Assembly: GCA_018653605.1 (NCBI GenBank)
Contig: JABHYY010000004.1
Span: forward strand, 1-62,837
DNA from: an archaeon
GTDB lineage: Archaea > Nanobdellota > Nanobdellia > SCGC-AAA011-G17 > GW2011-AR17
Reading direction: 5' to 3'
DNA: 62,837 nt
In this document: one piece after another, positions 25,403 to 34,742 of the stretch
Layout: every line of letters starts with the position of its first letter
How positions within the stretch are numbered: the first letter of the stretch is position 1
Translations under genes and position numbers: made by a program
The notes under the pieces: model-generated
The model's input: the letters and a program-made list of their open reading frames with translations, nothing else
What the model was told of the DNA's origin: nothing
The model's database searches: none

Positions 25403-28400
25403 ATGAAAAAATTATTAACTATTCTACTAATTTTATTAGTAATACCATCAGTCGCAGGACAAACAGTTGAGGAAGAAATTGACGACCTAGTCAATTATGC
25501 CGAACAATATGAAATGGGCAACATTGATTATTTTGAACTTAGTGTTCACTCTTCTATCATAAGATCCAACATTAATGAGTTGCTTGGTGAATACAGAATG
25601 GAAGAGCATGGTCCTGGTGGAATCACTGAAGAGGCTGCAATTCAATTCTTTGGAGCACCAAGAGAATATACAAGACACGCTTGGGATATGACTGAAGACA
25701 GAGAAACAACCCTTGACGAACCAGCCCCTTGGTTTGAAAAAATAATTTTTGATGGTAAAAGAATAAAAGTTTCATTTAATGCATGGCCCCATGTTTCTTC
25801 AAAAGATGGAGAACAAATCCTTTACTACTGGACTGATTTTAGACTAAATTTCAAAAAAGATTTCAATTTAAATATTAATGAAATGGTTTCTGAAGTACAA
25901 TCCTTATCAACCTCCTACCTTGAAGGATCAACTTCAGCAGGTCAGGTTGCAGAGAAACTAGAAGAATATGAACCTATCTTATGGGAATACATTGAAGAAA
26001 ATAGAGAAAACTGTAAAGAAACAGTGGGAAAACTCTTTTCAGATTCTGATAAACAATCCGAAGAAAAAAGAGCAAGATATTATATTAATATGTTTGAGAA
26101 TGACAATGGTGTTATATACATAACAATGGACACACCAGATTGTGATTCTAATTGTGAACACCAATGGATAAACTTTTGGCCAGAAGTTCGTATGAACATG
26201 GAAATGAAAATGGATGAAGGTGAAAATAAGGATTTTTATAATTGGGAAGATTTCCAAGGTTACTCTTATGATGAATTGCAATCAATGTTTAAAGATGCAC
26301 TCTCAAATGCAGAGTCTTCAGCAAATGCATTAGGTAATGGTGATGGTTCTTGGTCAAATTTTGACACTTCAATTTCTGAAATAAGAGCAATAACAGAAGC
26401 AATGTTTCAAGTAAAAGTTTGGAACAACCATGGTAATACTGAAGGTTATAATGAAATCCTAAACTTTATTGAAGGTGCAATAAACTCTTATGATGTTGAT
26501 AAAGAAACAATCACAGAATTAAGATATGAAAACAGGCTTGTTACAAACTCAGAAACAAACACCAATGCTTGGTGTAAAGATAGTGGTTGGTATGAATGTG
26601 AATGGGACAGTGTTTGTAGCGAAGGCAGTTGTGTAACAGCAATTGGTGGAGCAGAAGACTGTCAAAATGGATTGGATGATGATGGGGACACAGTTGCAGA
26701 TTGTGATGATCCAGACTGTGCAGTTGAATGTGGCAAAGCATGTGCACCAGTTTGTGAAGATGAATGCTGGCCTTGTCAAGGACAACAGTGTGAAAGTGTT
26801 TGTAAGAACGACTGTTGGGAATGTGACTGGGAAACAGAAGATTGTGAATCAAGATGTGTAGAATGTAATTCTTGTGTGGACACAAATTGTAGGTCTCAAT
26901 CATTTTGTACTTCTTGTCAAGAATGTGAAACTAACCAAAAACCTAGGGAAGATTGTAATGCTGAATGTCAACCTTGTACAGAATGTATAGAAAACTATCC
27001 TCTTGAAGAAGCAGGTATGTGTGAAGCTGCATGTGAACCTTGTTCAGAATGTCAAAAACCAAAAAATTATGCTTGCCATGATAAATGTGAACAGATTTCA
27101 GAAAGTGGAAAAGTTCAAGCATGTCAAAAACTATGTGATGACAATGTAGATTTTTACTGTGGTGGTTCAAAACAAAAAGAACCATGCGATGATGTAACTT
27201 ATTTTTGTGATGGAAACCCTCAGGGATTCCCTTGTACAATTTACACTTGCCATGATGAAGAAGGTAACGAAAGAAAACAAACAGTTCTTTGTGGTGAAGA
27301 ACACCTTTGTGGAGAAAACCAACATGTAAAAGATGATATTTGTGTTTGTAAGGGTGGATGGAGTGACTGTGATGGTGATGGTTCTTGTGAATCAGAAGGT
27401 TCTTGTGGTGGAGAGGAATTAGAAATTTGTTATGACAATATTGACAACGATTTTGATTACTTAATTGACTGTCAAGATCTATCAGACTGTAGATTACAGA
27501 CTTGTGCTATAGATGAAAATAGAAATTGGCTATGTTATGAAGGTGAATGTACACCTGAAGATGAAATTGAAATGTGCGAAGAAAATCAAAAGATCATTGA
27601 TGGTGGATGTGTAAACGCTTGTGAAATTCAAGAAGACTGTGCAGAAGGTTTTGTTTGCCAGTATGGAGTGTGTACAGAATTAAATGCTTGTGAAACAGAC
27701 ATTGATTGTGAAGGTTACAATGAAATTTGTGAAGAAGGATTTTGTAAAGAAAAGATTGAAGAAGGTTGCGTAATCAATGAAGACTGTGGAGATGGTGAAA
27801 TTTGTCAAAACAATGTTTGTCTTTTTGTTGAATGTTCATCAGATAGTGAATGTACAAAAGAGGAAGTGTGTAGACACCAAGAGTGTGTTTCAATAGAATG
27901 TGATGCTTACACAGACTGCGTTGAAGGTTTCACTTGTGAAGATGGAGAATGTGTTTCAATAGAAGCAGAATGTACAGAAAATAAGGATTGTTTTGATCAC
28001 CAATATTGTGAAGACACTTACTGTGAAGAATTAATCTGTCAAGAAGGTACAGTTATGGGAAATCATGAATGTATTACATTAGGTGACTGTACAGTTGATC
28101 AGGATTGTTCAGCAGAAGAAATCTGTCAATCTAATTATTGTATCAAACCTGAAATAATTGAAAAGCCAGAAGAAACAGGAGAAGGTTGTACTTTAGCCTC
28201 AGACTGTGAAGGTGAGAGAGACATTTGTTCAAATGGAAAATGTAAAGAAATTCCAGAAGACAATTATAATGGTTTAGTTGATGAAGGCCTAATTGATGAT
28301 AACCAAGGTTCAGGTGATCTAGGCGAGTTTGATGAAAGTTACTTTGAAGAGCAAGAATATTATTCAGAAGGTTTTAATGAACAAGAATATTATGAAGAGG

Positions 28401-29992
28401 AATCTTATGAAGAGGAAGAGGAATACTCTGGAGAAGAAGAAAACTTTGACAACTATGAAGAGCCAGAAGTAAGCGGATTTTTTGCAAAGATAACAGGCTT
28501 TTTCTTAAGTGTAACAGGTAACTATGGTGGAGAAGAACAGGAGAGAACTTACTGTGAATCACAAGAAGATTGTGGACCTAATATGCACTGTGATGAAGGA
28601 GGTAACACTTGTTATTGTGAATATGGTTTCCATGACTGTGATGGTGATGGTACTGGCTCTGATTCAGATGGTTGTGAATCAGATGATTCAACCTGTGGTG
28701 GAGAAAGAGAAATTTGTCAAGGTGGCTGTGGTGAAAACCAATACTGTAGTGAAGATGCTGGTTGGTGTGAATGTACTGAAGGTTATTACAACTGTGATGG
28801 AACTTGGTGGGACTGTGAATCAACAACTCAATGTGAATCTTGTTCAGCAAATTCAGAATGTGCAGGAGCTCAATGTGACTTCAACAATCCTAGAGCTGTA
28901 ATTGAGTTTGGTTGCTTCCAAGGTTCTGGTTGGGAAGAAGAAAGAGGTGCCGTTTCATTTAGTGGTGGATGTGTACAACACACTGATGGACAAGTAGACT
29001 CTTACATAAACTTTGATACATGGGGAGATCCTTTTGACCAGATTAATTCTCAAAGAGAACATTCCAACAAAGGCTGGTGTGAATGGGAACTTGAAAATGG
29101 TTTAAAGCAAAGAGAAGAAATTGAAAGATCTTTTAATGAAGAATCATTAGAATGGTTCTTTGAAGATTTTGTAACTGAAAACCCTGATAGTTGGGATAAA
29201 CAAAGTAGTGCAATATATGATAGCTATTGGACAATTGTAGATAATACAAGAGAAATTGCAAGAGCTTCAGAATGTTTAGGAAAAGATTTCCCTGAATTCA
29301 ATCCTTTAGAAATTGAATACAAATCTCCAAATGGAAATGGAGAAATTAGAATTTGGGAAGAGTATGGTCATGCTGAGAGTAAAGAGTTTGAAATGGACAT
29401 CTACACACCATACATGCAAATTTGGATTTTCCCTCCTGAAGAATTCATAAAGGACGAATTCCAAAAAGCAATGGCTGAAGGTAGAATGCCTGGACCTGAT
29501 GGTGACGATGGTGGTCCAAGTCCTGAAGAATTAGCAGAAATGAGAAATGATCCTCAAACAATGGAAGAAATTAGAGACATGGTTGAACCATATGATGATG
29601 GGATATTAAATGTTTTAGTTAAAGTTACTGATGAAGATGAAGCAGTTTTCCAAATAAGTATGGAAGTTAGTGAAGAAAACTTAGTTGTTGTTAAACCTGT
29701 TGAAACATATACCTCAACAGCAGACATCACAACTGAAATAGACTTTGACTTTATGTACAGTTTAATCAGAACTGGTGAAAAACACATGGAGATTGAACAC
29801 CCTGAATGGGCAGAACCTGGATTAGATAATACTATTGAAGGTATCAAAACAGGGGCAGTAATGGGAACTAAAATTTCTTCAGGAATTGCAACTGGTAAGA
29901 TTAAAGTAAGCCCTATGTCTAAATTGCCAACTATGATGTCATTAATAGGAAAAATGTCTGGTGATGATGATGATCGTAGAGATGAGGAATAG
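25403..29992 (+). CDS. Giant secreted cysteine-rich protein with tandem Cys repeats
   Basis: 1529 residues. Signal peptide at 1-19 (ending V-A-G). Residues about 20-370: two related alpha/beta segments. Then a Cys-rich middle (about 390-1165) including Asp-rich D-D-D-G-D loops (MopE-like metal-binding style, near 425 and 680) and about eight tandem repeats of ~22 residues, C-x4-5-D-C-x5-C-x4-C (about 735-950). A Glu/Tyr-rich acidic stretch leads to a short hydrophobic F-F-A-K-I-T-G-F-F-L-S-V-T-G segment (~1025-1040). A folded C-terminal part (about 1190-1500) resembles the N-terminal segments. No C-terminal anchor. TATA at 25351-25357 and a G-rich ribosome site precede the ATG. Probably extracellular matrix or adhesion; function inferred only. 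Confidence 0.65.
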   Translation: MKKLLTILLILLVIPSVAGQTVEEEIDDLVNYAEQYEMGNIDYFELSVHSSIIRSNINELLGEYRMEEHGPGGITEEAAIQFFGAPREYTRHAWDMTEDRETTLDEPAPWFEKIIFDGKRIKVSFNAWPHVSSKDGEQILYYWTDFRLNFKKDFNLNINEMVSEVQSLSTSYLEGSTSAGQVAEKLEEYEPILWEYIEENRENCKETVGKLFSDSDKQSEEKRARYYINMFENDNGVIYITMDTPDCDSNCEHQWINFWPEVRMNMEMKMDEGENKDFYNWEDFQGYSYDELQSMFKDALSNAESSANALGNGDGSWSNFDTSISEIRAITEAMFQVKVWNNHGNTEGYNEILNFIEGAINSYDVDKETITELRYENRLVTNSETNTNAWCKDSGWYECEWDSVCSEGSCVTAIGGAEDCQNGLDDDGDTVADCDDPDCAVECGKACAPVCEDECWPCQGQQCESVCKNDCWECDWETEDCESRCVECNSCVDTNCRSQSFCTSCQECETNQKPREDCNAECQPCTECIENYPLEEAGMCEAACEPCSECQKPKNYACHDKCEQISESGKVQACQKLCDDNVDFYCGGSKQKEPCDDVTYFCDGNPQGFPCTIYTCHDEEGNERKQTVLCGEEHLCGENQHVKDDICVCKGGWSDCDGDGSCESEGSCGGEELEICYDNIDNDFDYLIDCQDLSDCRLQTCAIDENRNWLCYEGECTPEDEIEMCEENQKIIDGGCVNACEIQEDCAEGFVCQYGVCTELNACETDIDCEGYNEICEEGFCKEKIEEGCVINEDCGDGEICQNNVCLFVECSSDSECTKEEVCRHQECVSIECDAYTDCVEGFTCEDGECVSIEAECTENKDCFDHQYCEDTYCEELICQEGTVMGNHECITLGDCTVDQDCSAEEICQSNYCIKPEIIEKPEETGEGCTLASDCEGERDICSNGKCKEIPEDNYNGLVDEGLIDDNQGSGDLGEFDESYFEEQEYYSEGFNEQEYYEEESYEEEEEYSGEEENFDNYEEPEVSGFFAKITGFFLSVTGNYGGEEQERTYCESQEDCGPNMHCDEGGNTCYCEYGFHDCDGDGTGSDSDGCESDDSTCGGEREICQGGCGENQYCSEDAGWCECTEGYYNCDGTWWDCESTTQCESCSANSECAGAQCDFNNPRAVIEFGCFQGSGWEEERGAVSFSGGCVQHTDGQVDSYINFDTWGDPFDQINSQREHSNKGWCEWELENGLKQREEIERSFNEESLEWFFEDFVTENPDSWDKQSSAIYDSYWTIVDNTREIARASECLGKDFPEFNPLEIEYKSPNGNGEIRIWEEYGHAESKEFEMDIYTPYMQIWIFPPEEFIKDEFQKAMAEGRMPGPDGDDGGPSPEELAEMRNDPQTMEEIRDMVEPYDDGILNVLVKVTDEDEAVFQISMEVSEENLVVVKPVETYTSTADITTEIDFDFMYSLIRTGEKHMEIEHPEWAEPGLDNTIEGIKTGAVMGTKISSGIATGKIKVSPMSKLPTMMSLIGKMSGDDDDRRDEE

Positions 29993-30027
29993 AAACCTTT
30001 AATAACTTTTTTTCTTTTATTTATTTT

Positions 30028-31131
30028 ATGAAAGTAACACCATGGGAAGTAACAGGGAAGGTTGACTACAGTAAATTGATTAAACAGTTTGGATTACAAG
30101 AGTTTAAAAAATTGCCAAAACAATTTCAAGATTTTCTTTTGTTTAGAAGAAAGATTATATTTGCTAATAGAGACTTTGACAGAATTCAAAATGCAATCAA
30201 AGCAAAAAAACCTTTTGCGATGATGACAGGTTGTATGCCTTCAGGCAAATTTCACTTTGGTCACAAAATGGTTGCTGATCAAATAATATTTTATCAATCC
30301 TTAGGAGCAAAAGTTTACATTGCAGTTGCAGACTTAGAAGCATATGCTTCAAGAAACCCTAACATGGATGAACTAAGAAAAACTGCCATTGAAGAATACT
30401 TAACAAATTACATTGCATTAGGATTAAAACCAAAAAACTGTGACTTTTATTTCCAATCTGACAGATCAAAAGATGGAAAAAAAGCAGGTGCTTATTACAA
30501 GCTAGCAGCATTGGCATCAAGACACGCAACATTCAATGAGTTCAAAGCAATTTATGGTTCAATATCACCAGGAAAAATGACAGCTTCTTTATTACAAGCT
30601 TCAGACATGTTGCATCCTCAGTTACCTGAGTTTGAAGGTGCACCAATACCAACTGTAATTCCTGTTGGTTCAGACCAAGATCCACACTTAAGGTTAGCAA
30701 GAGATATTTCACAGAGAATAAAAACACACAAATTTTTACAATTAAGTTCAACTTATCACAAATTTATGCCAGGATTAAAAGGTGGAAAGATGTCTTCTTC
30801 AGATCCTATTACTTACATTGCTTTAGATGAAGATCCAAAGGCAGCAAAAAAGAAAGTAAACAAGTATGCATTCTCTGGTGGACAAGCAACAGTTGAAGAG
30901 CACAGAAAAAAGGGTGGAAATCCAGATGTTGATGTAGCTTTCCAAATGTTAAAGTATGGGTTAGAAACTGACGACAAAAAATTAACAAATATTTACAATG
31001 ATTACAAATCAGGCGCATTACTTTCAGGCGAATTAAAAGCCATAACAATTGAAAAATTAACAAAATTCTTAGAACAGCACCAAAAGAACAGAATCAAAGC
31101 TAAGAAACAAATAGATAAATTTCTAAAATGA
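30028..31131 (+). CDS. trpS: Tryptophan--tRNA ligase
   Basis: 367 residues, archaeal/eukaryotic-type TrpRS. HIGH-like H76-F-G-H79 preceded by T-G-C-M-P-S-G-K, and G-G-K-M-S-S-S near 252-257 complete the ATP site. A-D-L-E-A-Y-A-S-R and S-D-Q-D-P-H-L-R-L-A-R-D are hallmarks of this branch. The following GNAT gene begins in the ATGA overlap, so they form a transcription unit. It follows the Cys-rich gene by 35 nt with an intervening T-rich stretch, probably a terminator. Confidence 0.92.
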   Translation: MKVTPWEVTGKVDYSKLIKQFGLQEFKKLPKQFQDFLLFRRKIIFANRDFDRIQNAIKAKKPFAMMTGCMPSGKFHFGHKMVADQIIFYQSLGAKVYIAVADLEAYASRNPNMDELRKTAIEEYLTNYIALGLKPKNCDFYFQSDRSKDGKKAGAYYKLAALASRHATFNEFKAIYGSISPGKMTASLLQASDMLHPQLPEFEGAPIPTVIPVGSDQDPHLRLARDISQRIKTHKFLQLSSTYHKFMPGLKGGKMSSSDPITYIALDEDPKAAKKKVNKYAFSGGQATVEEHRKKGGNPDVDVAFQMLKYGLETDDKKLTNIYNDYKSGALLSGELKAITIEKLTKFLEQHQKNRIKAKKQIDKFLK

Positions 31132-31625
31132 TAAAATTAAGACATCTCACAATAGAAGATTCCAAGGATTATTGGCTTGCACATGATAAAATTTCTGAGA
31201 AGAATTTTAACTCCATACCTAAAAATATTCAACAAGCAAGAAAAGAAGTAAATAAACACATTAAACACTATTCTGTACCTGTTAATAAAAGAGAAGAAGA
31301 ATGTTTTGCAATTGAGTACAATGGTGAGTTTGCAGGCTGGATTAACATACATGACATTTCTTATGAACATAAAGCAGTAACTGGATCTTTGGTTGCTCCA
31401 CACTTTAGAAAAAAAGGAGTTGGAACAAAAGCACACAAAATTTTAATCAAACATGCTTTTAAAAAATACAAACTTAAAAGAATTTCTGGAAGATTAAGAG
31501 CATTCAATAAAGCTTCTGGCAGAATGTTAGAAAAGTCAGGATACAAGTTTGAAGGCAGAAATGTTAAAGATTATAAGAGGAATGGTAGGTACTATGACCA
31601 TTTAGTTTATGCAATAACTAGATAA
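31128..31625 (+). CDS. GNAT N-acetyltransferase (RimJ/RimL-like)
   Basis: 165 residues. Acetyl-CoA loop V-A-P-H-F-R-K-K-G-V-G-T-K (R/Q-x-x-G-x-G/A form), followed by helix A-H-K-I-L-I-K-H-A-F and the final N-K-A-S-G-R-M-L-E-K-S-G-Y-K-F-E-G motif, which fit the RimJ/RimL type that acetylates protein N termini, or small molecules. Translationally coupled to trpS. Substrate unknown. Confidence 0.8.
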   Translation: MIKLRHLTIEDSKDYWLAHDKISEKNFNSIPKNIQQARKEVNKHIKHYSVPVNKREEECFAIEYNGEFAGWINIHDISYEHKAVTGSLVAPHFRKKGVGTKAHKILIKHAFKKYKLKRISGRLRAFNKASGRMLEKSGYKFEGRNVKDYKRNGRYYDHLVYAITR

Positions 31626-31656
31626 ACTTAAATATTACAAATCCTAATAGTTATTT

Positions 31657-32154
31657 ATGGTTGAAATTAGAAAAACACTTAGCAAACTAAAACCAAAGAT
31701 TGTACATTTTATTCTTTCTATTGATAAAGAAGGAAAACCTTCAGGTATGGTTGCAGATTGGGCAACAACAGTTTCATACAACCCACCACTTATTGCAGTT
31801 GCTTTGAAAAAGAAAGGTTTTACTCATAAATTAATCCAACAAAGTAAAGAATTTGTTGTTTCTATAGCAACTAAAGATTTAGAACACGCAATTAGTTCTT
31901 TTGGTTATGTTTCAGGAGAAAAGATAGATAAATTCAAAAAAACAGATTTAAAAACACTACCTGCTAAAAAAATAAAAACTCCTATTCTCAAAGAAGCAAA
32001 ATACAACTTTGAATGCAAATTAAATAAAGAAATAGATGTTGGAGACCATTTCTTGTATGTTGGTGAAGTAGTTCAAGCCCATGAAAATTCTAAAAAAGAA
32101 ATCTTGCTTAATTTTGGAAGAAAGAATAATATAAGAATATTTGGTACCCGATAG
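31657..32154 (+). CDS. Flavin reductase-like FMN-binding protein (flavoredoxin type)
   Basis: 165 residues with the split-barrel flavin reductase-like fold. M-V-A-D-W-A-T-T-V-S-Y-N-P-P-L-I-A-V-A corresponds to the FMN-binding T-x-S/x-P-P-L/V strand pair, and H-K-L-I-Q-Q-S-K-E-F-V-V-S-I is the standard following helix/strand. D-H-F-L-Y-V-G-E-V is the later conserved G-D-H motif. It may shuttle electrons from NAD(P)H or another protein to flavin. A short gap (31 nt) separates it from the GNAT gene. Confidence 0.8.
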   Translation: MVEIRKTLSKLKPKIVHFILSIDKEGKPSGMVADWATTVSYNPPLIAVALKKKGFTHKLIQQSKEFVVSIATKDLEHAISSFGYVSGEKIDKFKKTDLKTLPAKKIKTPILKEAKYNFECKLNKEIDVGDHFLYVGEVVQAHENSKKEILLNFGRKNNIRIFGTR

Positions 32155-32186
32155 CTTTTTAATTAGACCTAATTTTCTTAAACTAC

Positions 32187-33152
32187 ATGCAAATAGAACA
32201 ATGCTACAACAAAGACTACACCTTTGTAGATGTTAGAACACCAAAGGAATTTGAAGAGGATACAGTTCCGGGTGCAATTAACATACCCTTATTCCAAAAC
32301 GATGAAAGAGCAATAGTTGGAACTATTTACAAAAAAGAAAGCAAAGAAAAAGCAATGGAAAAAGGTTTAGAAATTGTAAAAGAGAAATTAGGAGATTTTT
32401 ACAAAGAGTTTTCAAAACTAAAACAACCTTTAGTTATTTTCTGTTGGAGAGGTGGAATGAGATCCAAAAGCATTGTACAGTACTTAAAATCATTTGATAT
32501 AGAGGCACACCAGTTAGAAAGAGGATACAAAGCATACAGAGCTTTTGTAAGAGAACAACTAGAAACAATAAAAATTCCAAAATCAGTTGTACTTTATGGA
32601 TATACAGGTGCAGGAAAAACAGAAGTAATAAACAGATTAGATAATGGTTTAGACCTAGAAGGTTGCGCAAATCACAGAGGTTCAATACTTGGTGACATAA
32701 ACCTAAAACCACATTTACAAAAGAAGTTTGAATCTTTACTTCTAAAAAGATTAGAAGAACTAAAGAATAAACCATTCATAGTGATTGAATGCGAATCTAG
32801 AAAAATTGGAAAAAATACAATCCCAGAAAAAGTTTTTAAAAAAATAAAACAACCTTGGAAAACAGTATTCTTAGACAAAACAGTAGAAGAAAGAACAGAA
32901 ATTTCTTACAAAAACTACTATTTTGATAACAAAGATGAAATCATAGAAAAATTACAATTAATAAAAAACACATTAGGAGCAAAAAAATTAGAACATGTTA
33001 CAAATCTAATGAATACAAATAAAGTTAAAGAAGCTATCAAATTATTACTTGTTGATTATTATGATGGCTATTACAAAAAACTTTTTATCAAGTTTGATCA
33101 CACTGTAAAGAGTGACGAAGAATTCTTAAAGTTAACAAAAACCTTTATATAG
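32187..33152 (+). CDS. selU: tRNA 2-selenouridine synthase (SelU/MnmH type)
   Basis: 321 residues. Rhodanese domain (1-125) with V-D-V-R-T-P-K-E-F and active-site C86-W-R-G-G-M-R-S, followed by a P-loop domain with Walker A G138-Y-T-G-A-G-K-T145. This is the full SelU/YbbB arrangement that replaces the sulfur in 2-thiouridine of tRNA wobble positions by selenium via geranylation. In many archaea the two domains are separate genes; here they are fused as in bacteria. No selenophosphate synthetase is in the window. Confidence 0.85.
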   Translation: MQIEQCYNKDYTFVDVRTPKEFEEDTVPGAINIPLFQNDERAIVGTIYKKESKEKAMEKGLEIVKEKLGDFYKEFSKLKQPLVIFCWRGGMRSKSIVQYLKSFDIEAHQLERGYKAYRAFVREQLETIKIPKSVVLYGYTGAGKTEVINRLDNGLDLEGCANHRGSILGDINLKPHLQKKFESLLLKRLEELKNKPFIVIECESRKIGKNTIPEKVFKKIKQPWKTVFLDKTVEERTEISYKNYYFDNKDEIIEKLQLIKNTLGAKKLEHVTNLMNTNKVKEAIKLLLVDYYDGYYKKLFIKFDHTVKSDEEFLKLTKTFI

Positions 33153-33198
33153 TTAATAATATACATTATAAATACATTTTACAAAAGGGGTGAGGTAA

Positions 33199-34689
33199 TT
33201 GAAAACAAAAAATAAAATAATTTTTATAATATTAGCAATTCTTTTATGCGTGTATTTAGTTTTAGCAGTACCTGCTGTTACTAATAACACACCAGCAAAT
33301 GACACATACACAAGTGATAATACACCAACAATAAATTTTACAATAACAAATAATGTTGATGTAGATGATATTAATTTTACAGCAGAACTTCAATTTAATA
33401 ATACAGTTATGAGATATAATATTACAAATGCTACAAATGGTTCAGCTTACAGTTTCTTATTAACAGCAAATGCATCAATTGCAGATGGATGTTACACATG
33501 GCACATTAGTTTAAATGATACTGTGCCTATGAATGGAACAGCCAACACTTTAACCATTGATACAACAAATCCACAAATAGATGTAGGTGATGGAACTGCA
33601 ACAAATAACAGTTTCTTATCAAATGATTGGATTTACCTTAATGCATCTATTAACGAAACAAACCCAGCAAACATAACCTTTATGTTATATAACACAACAG
33701 CTCAAGTAAATAGCACAATTTGGTTTATGGGAGCTTCAAACACAAATAATACTGTGAACTGGACAAGTTTACCAGATGGAAATTATACCTACAATGCTAC
33801 AGTTGTTGATGAAGTTAATCAAAAAAATACAACAGTTACAAGGTCAATAATCGTAGATACAACAGCACCAATTGTAACAGGTATGGGTCCTGCTAATGCA
33901 ACACTTGATACTGATGGGGTAAATTTTACTTTCAATGTTTCAGATGCTCAACAAGTGAACAATTGTACTTTATATGTTGCAGGTTCAGTGGCACAAGTAG
34001 ACACTTCAATTGTAAAGAATGTTACACAAAGCTTTGTAAATCTTTCATTACCTGTATCTGACGACTTACTATGGTTCGTAAGTTGTACAGACAATTCATC
34101 AAACATAGGAAACTCATCACTTTTTAGTATGGATACAAATGGTACAGCAGCTGCAACACCTGCAGCAAGTAGTAGTTCTTCAGGAGTCAGTTCAAGCACT
34201 TATAGTGCAGGTGAACTTACTGATGAGTATGAAAAGACTTTAGACAGAGGAGAAAAAGTCTCTTTTGATATTGATGGAGAAGAGTATAAGATAAAATTAT
34301 CTAACTTTAATAATGATGGTACAGTTGGAATATACTTCTATGGGACAAGAGAAACATATGATTTAGGAGAAGGTGACTCAATAGATCTAGATGTTGATGA
34401 AGATGGTGAGTATGATGTTACAGTCACTTGTGAAACCATTGATGGTGATGATTCAGCAATAATTCTAGTCAACTTGTTTGGCGCTGAAACAGCAACTGAA
34501 ACAACTACAGAAACTGAAACAGAAGAAGAAGAAGAGGAAATAGAAGCTGTTGAAGAAGAAGCTGAGTTAGGTGCTGAAGAAGAGGCAGAAGTAGAAGAGA
34601 CAAGCTCTAAATGGTGGTTATGGACAATTATAGTAGTAATCATAGCAATCATTATTGGTGCAGTAATATTCTTCCAAAGGAAGAAATAA
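33199..34689 (+). CDS. Sequon-rich surface glycoprotein, C-terminally anchored
   Basis: 496 residues. TTG start with strong SD GGGGTGAGG at 33186-33194; no nearer ATG fits. Signal peptide about 1-23, three Ig-like beta domains (about 25-310), Ser/Ala-rich linker, a small acidic domain (340-430), a Glu-rich stalk, and a C-terminal membrane helix (about 470-490) ending R-K-K. I count about 31 N-x-S/T sequons in the first 330 residues, so it should be densely N-glycosylated. It fits an S-layer or surface-coat protein. A T-rich terminator follows. Confidence 0.7.
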   Translation: MKTKNKIIFIILAILLCVYLVLAVPAVTNNTPANDTYTSDNTPTINFTITNNVDVDDINFTAELQFNNTVMRYNITNATNGSAYSFLLTANASIADGCYTWHISLNDTVPMNGTANTLTIDTTNPQIDVGDGTATNNSFLSNDWIYLNASINETNPANITFMLYNTTAQVNSTIWFMGASNTNNTVNWTSLPDGNYTYNATVVDEVNQKNTTVTRSIIVDTTAPIVTGMGPANATLDTDGVNFTFNVSDAQQVNNCTLYVAGSVAQVDTSIVKNVTQSFVNLSLPVSDDLLWFVSCTDNSSNIGNSSLFSMDTNGTAAATPAASSSSSGVSSSTYSAGELTDEYEKTLDRGEKVSFDIDGEEYKIKLSNFNNDGTVGIYFYGTRETYDLGEGDSIDLDVDEDGEYDVTVTCETIDGDDSAIILVNLFGAETATETTTETETEEEEEEIEAVEEEAELGAEEEAEVEETSSKWWLWTIIVVIIAIIIGAVIFFQRKK

Positions 34690-34706
34690 TTTTTTTATTT
34701 TTTTTA
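34690..34706 (+). terminator. T-rich terminator after the surface glycoprotein gene
   Basis: Two T runs separated by one A begin immediately after the stop codon. Oligo-T on the coding strand is the usual archaeal intrinsic terminator. Confidence 0.5.
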
Positions 34707-34742
34707 ATTAACTTTTTAAAGTTTGAATTCTATTAAATTTAT

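Noticed and set aside
28330-28450. GAA-rich tract in the Cys-rich gene as a microsatellite.
   Set aside because: It encodes an acidic linker in frame with no exact repeat unit; not a tandem repeat of DNA.
26541-28901. Several long His/Cys/Lys-rich frames on both strands opposite or beside the Cys-rich gene.
   Set aside because: They are by-products of the biased codons in the Cys repeats; the 1529-residue frame is continuous and has promoter and signal peptide.
34338-34652. A 104-codon minus-strand open frame.
   Set aside because: It mirrors the Glu/Asp-rich codons of the surface glycoprotein (Ser/Val low complexity) and has no promoter.
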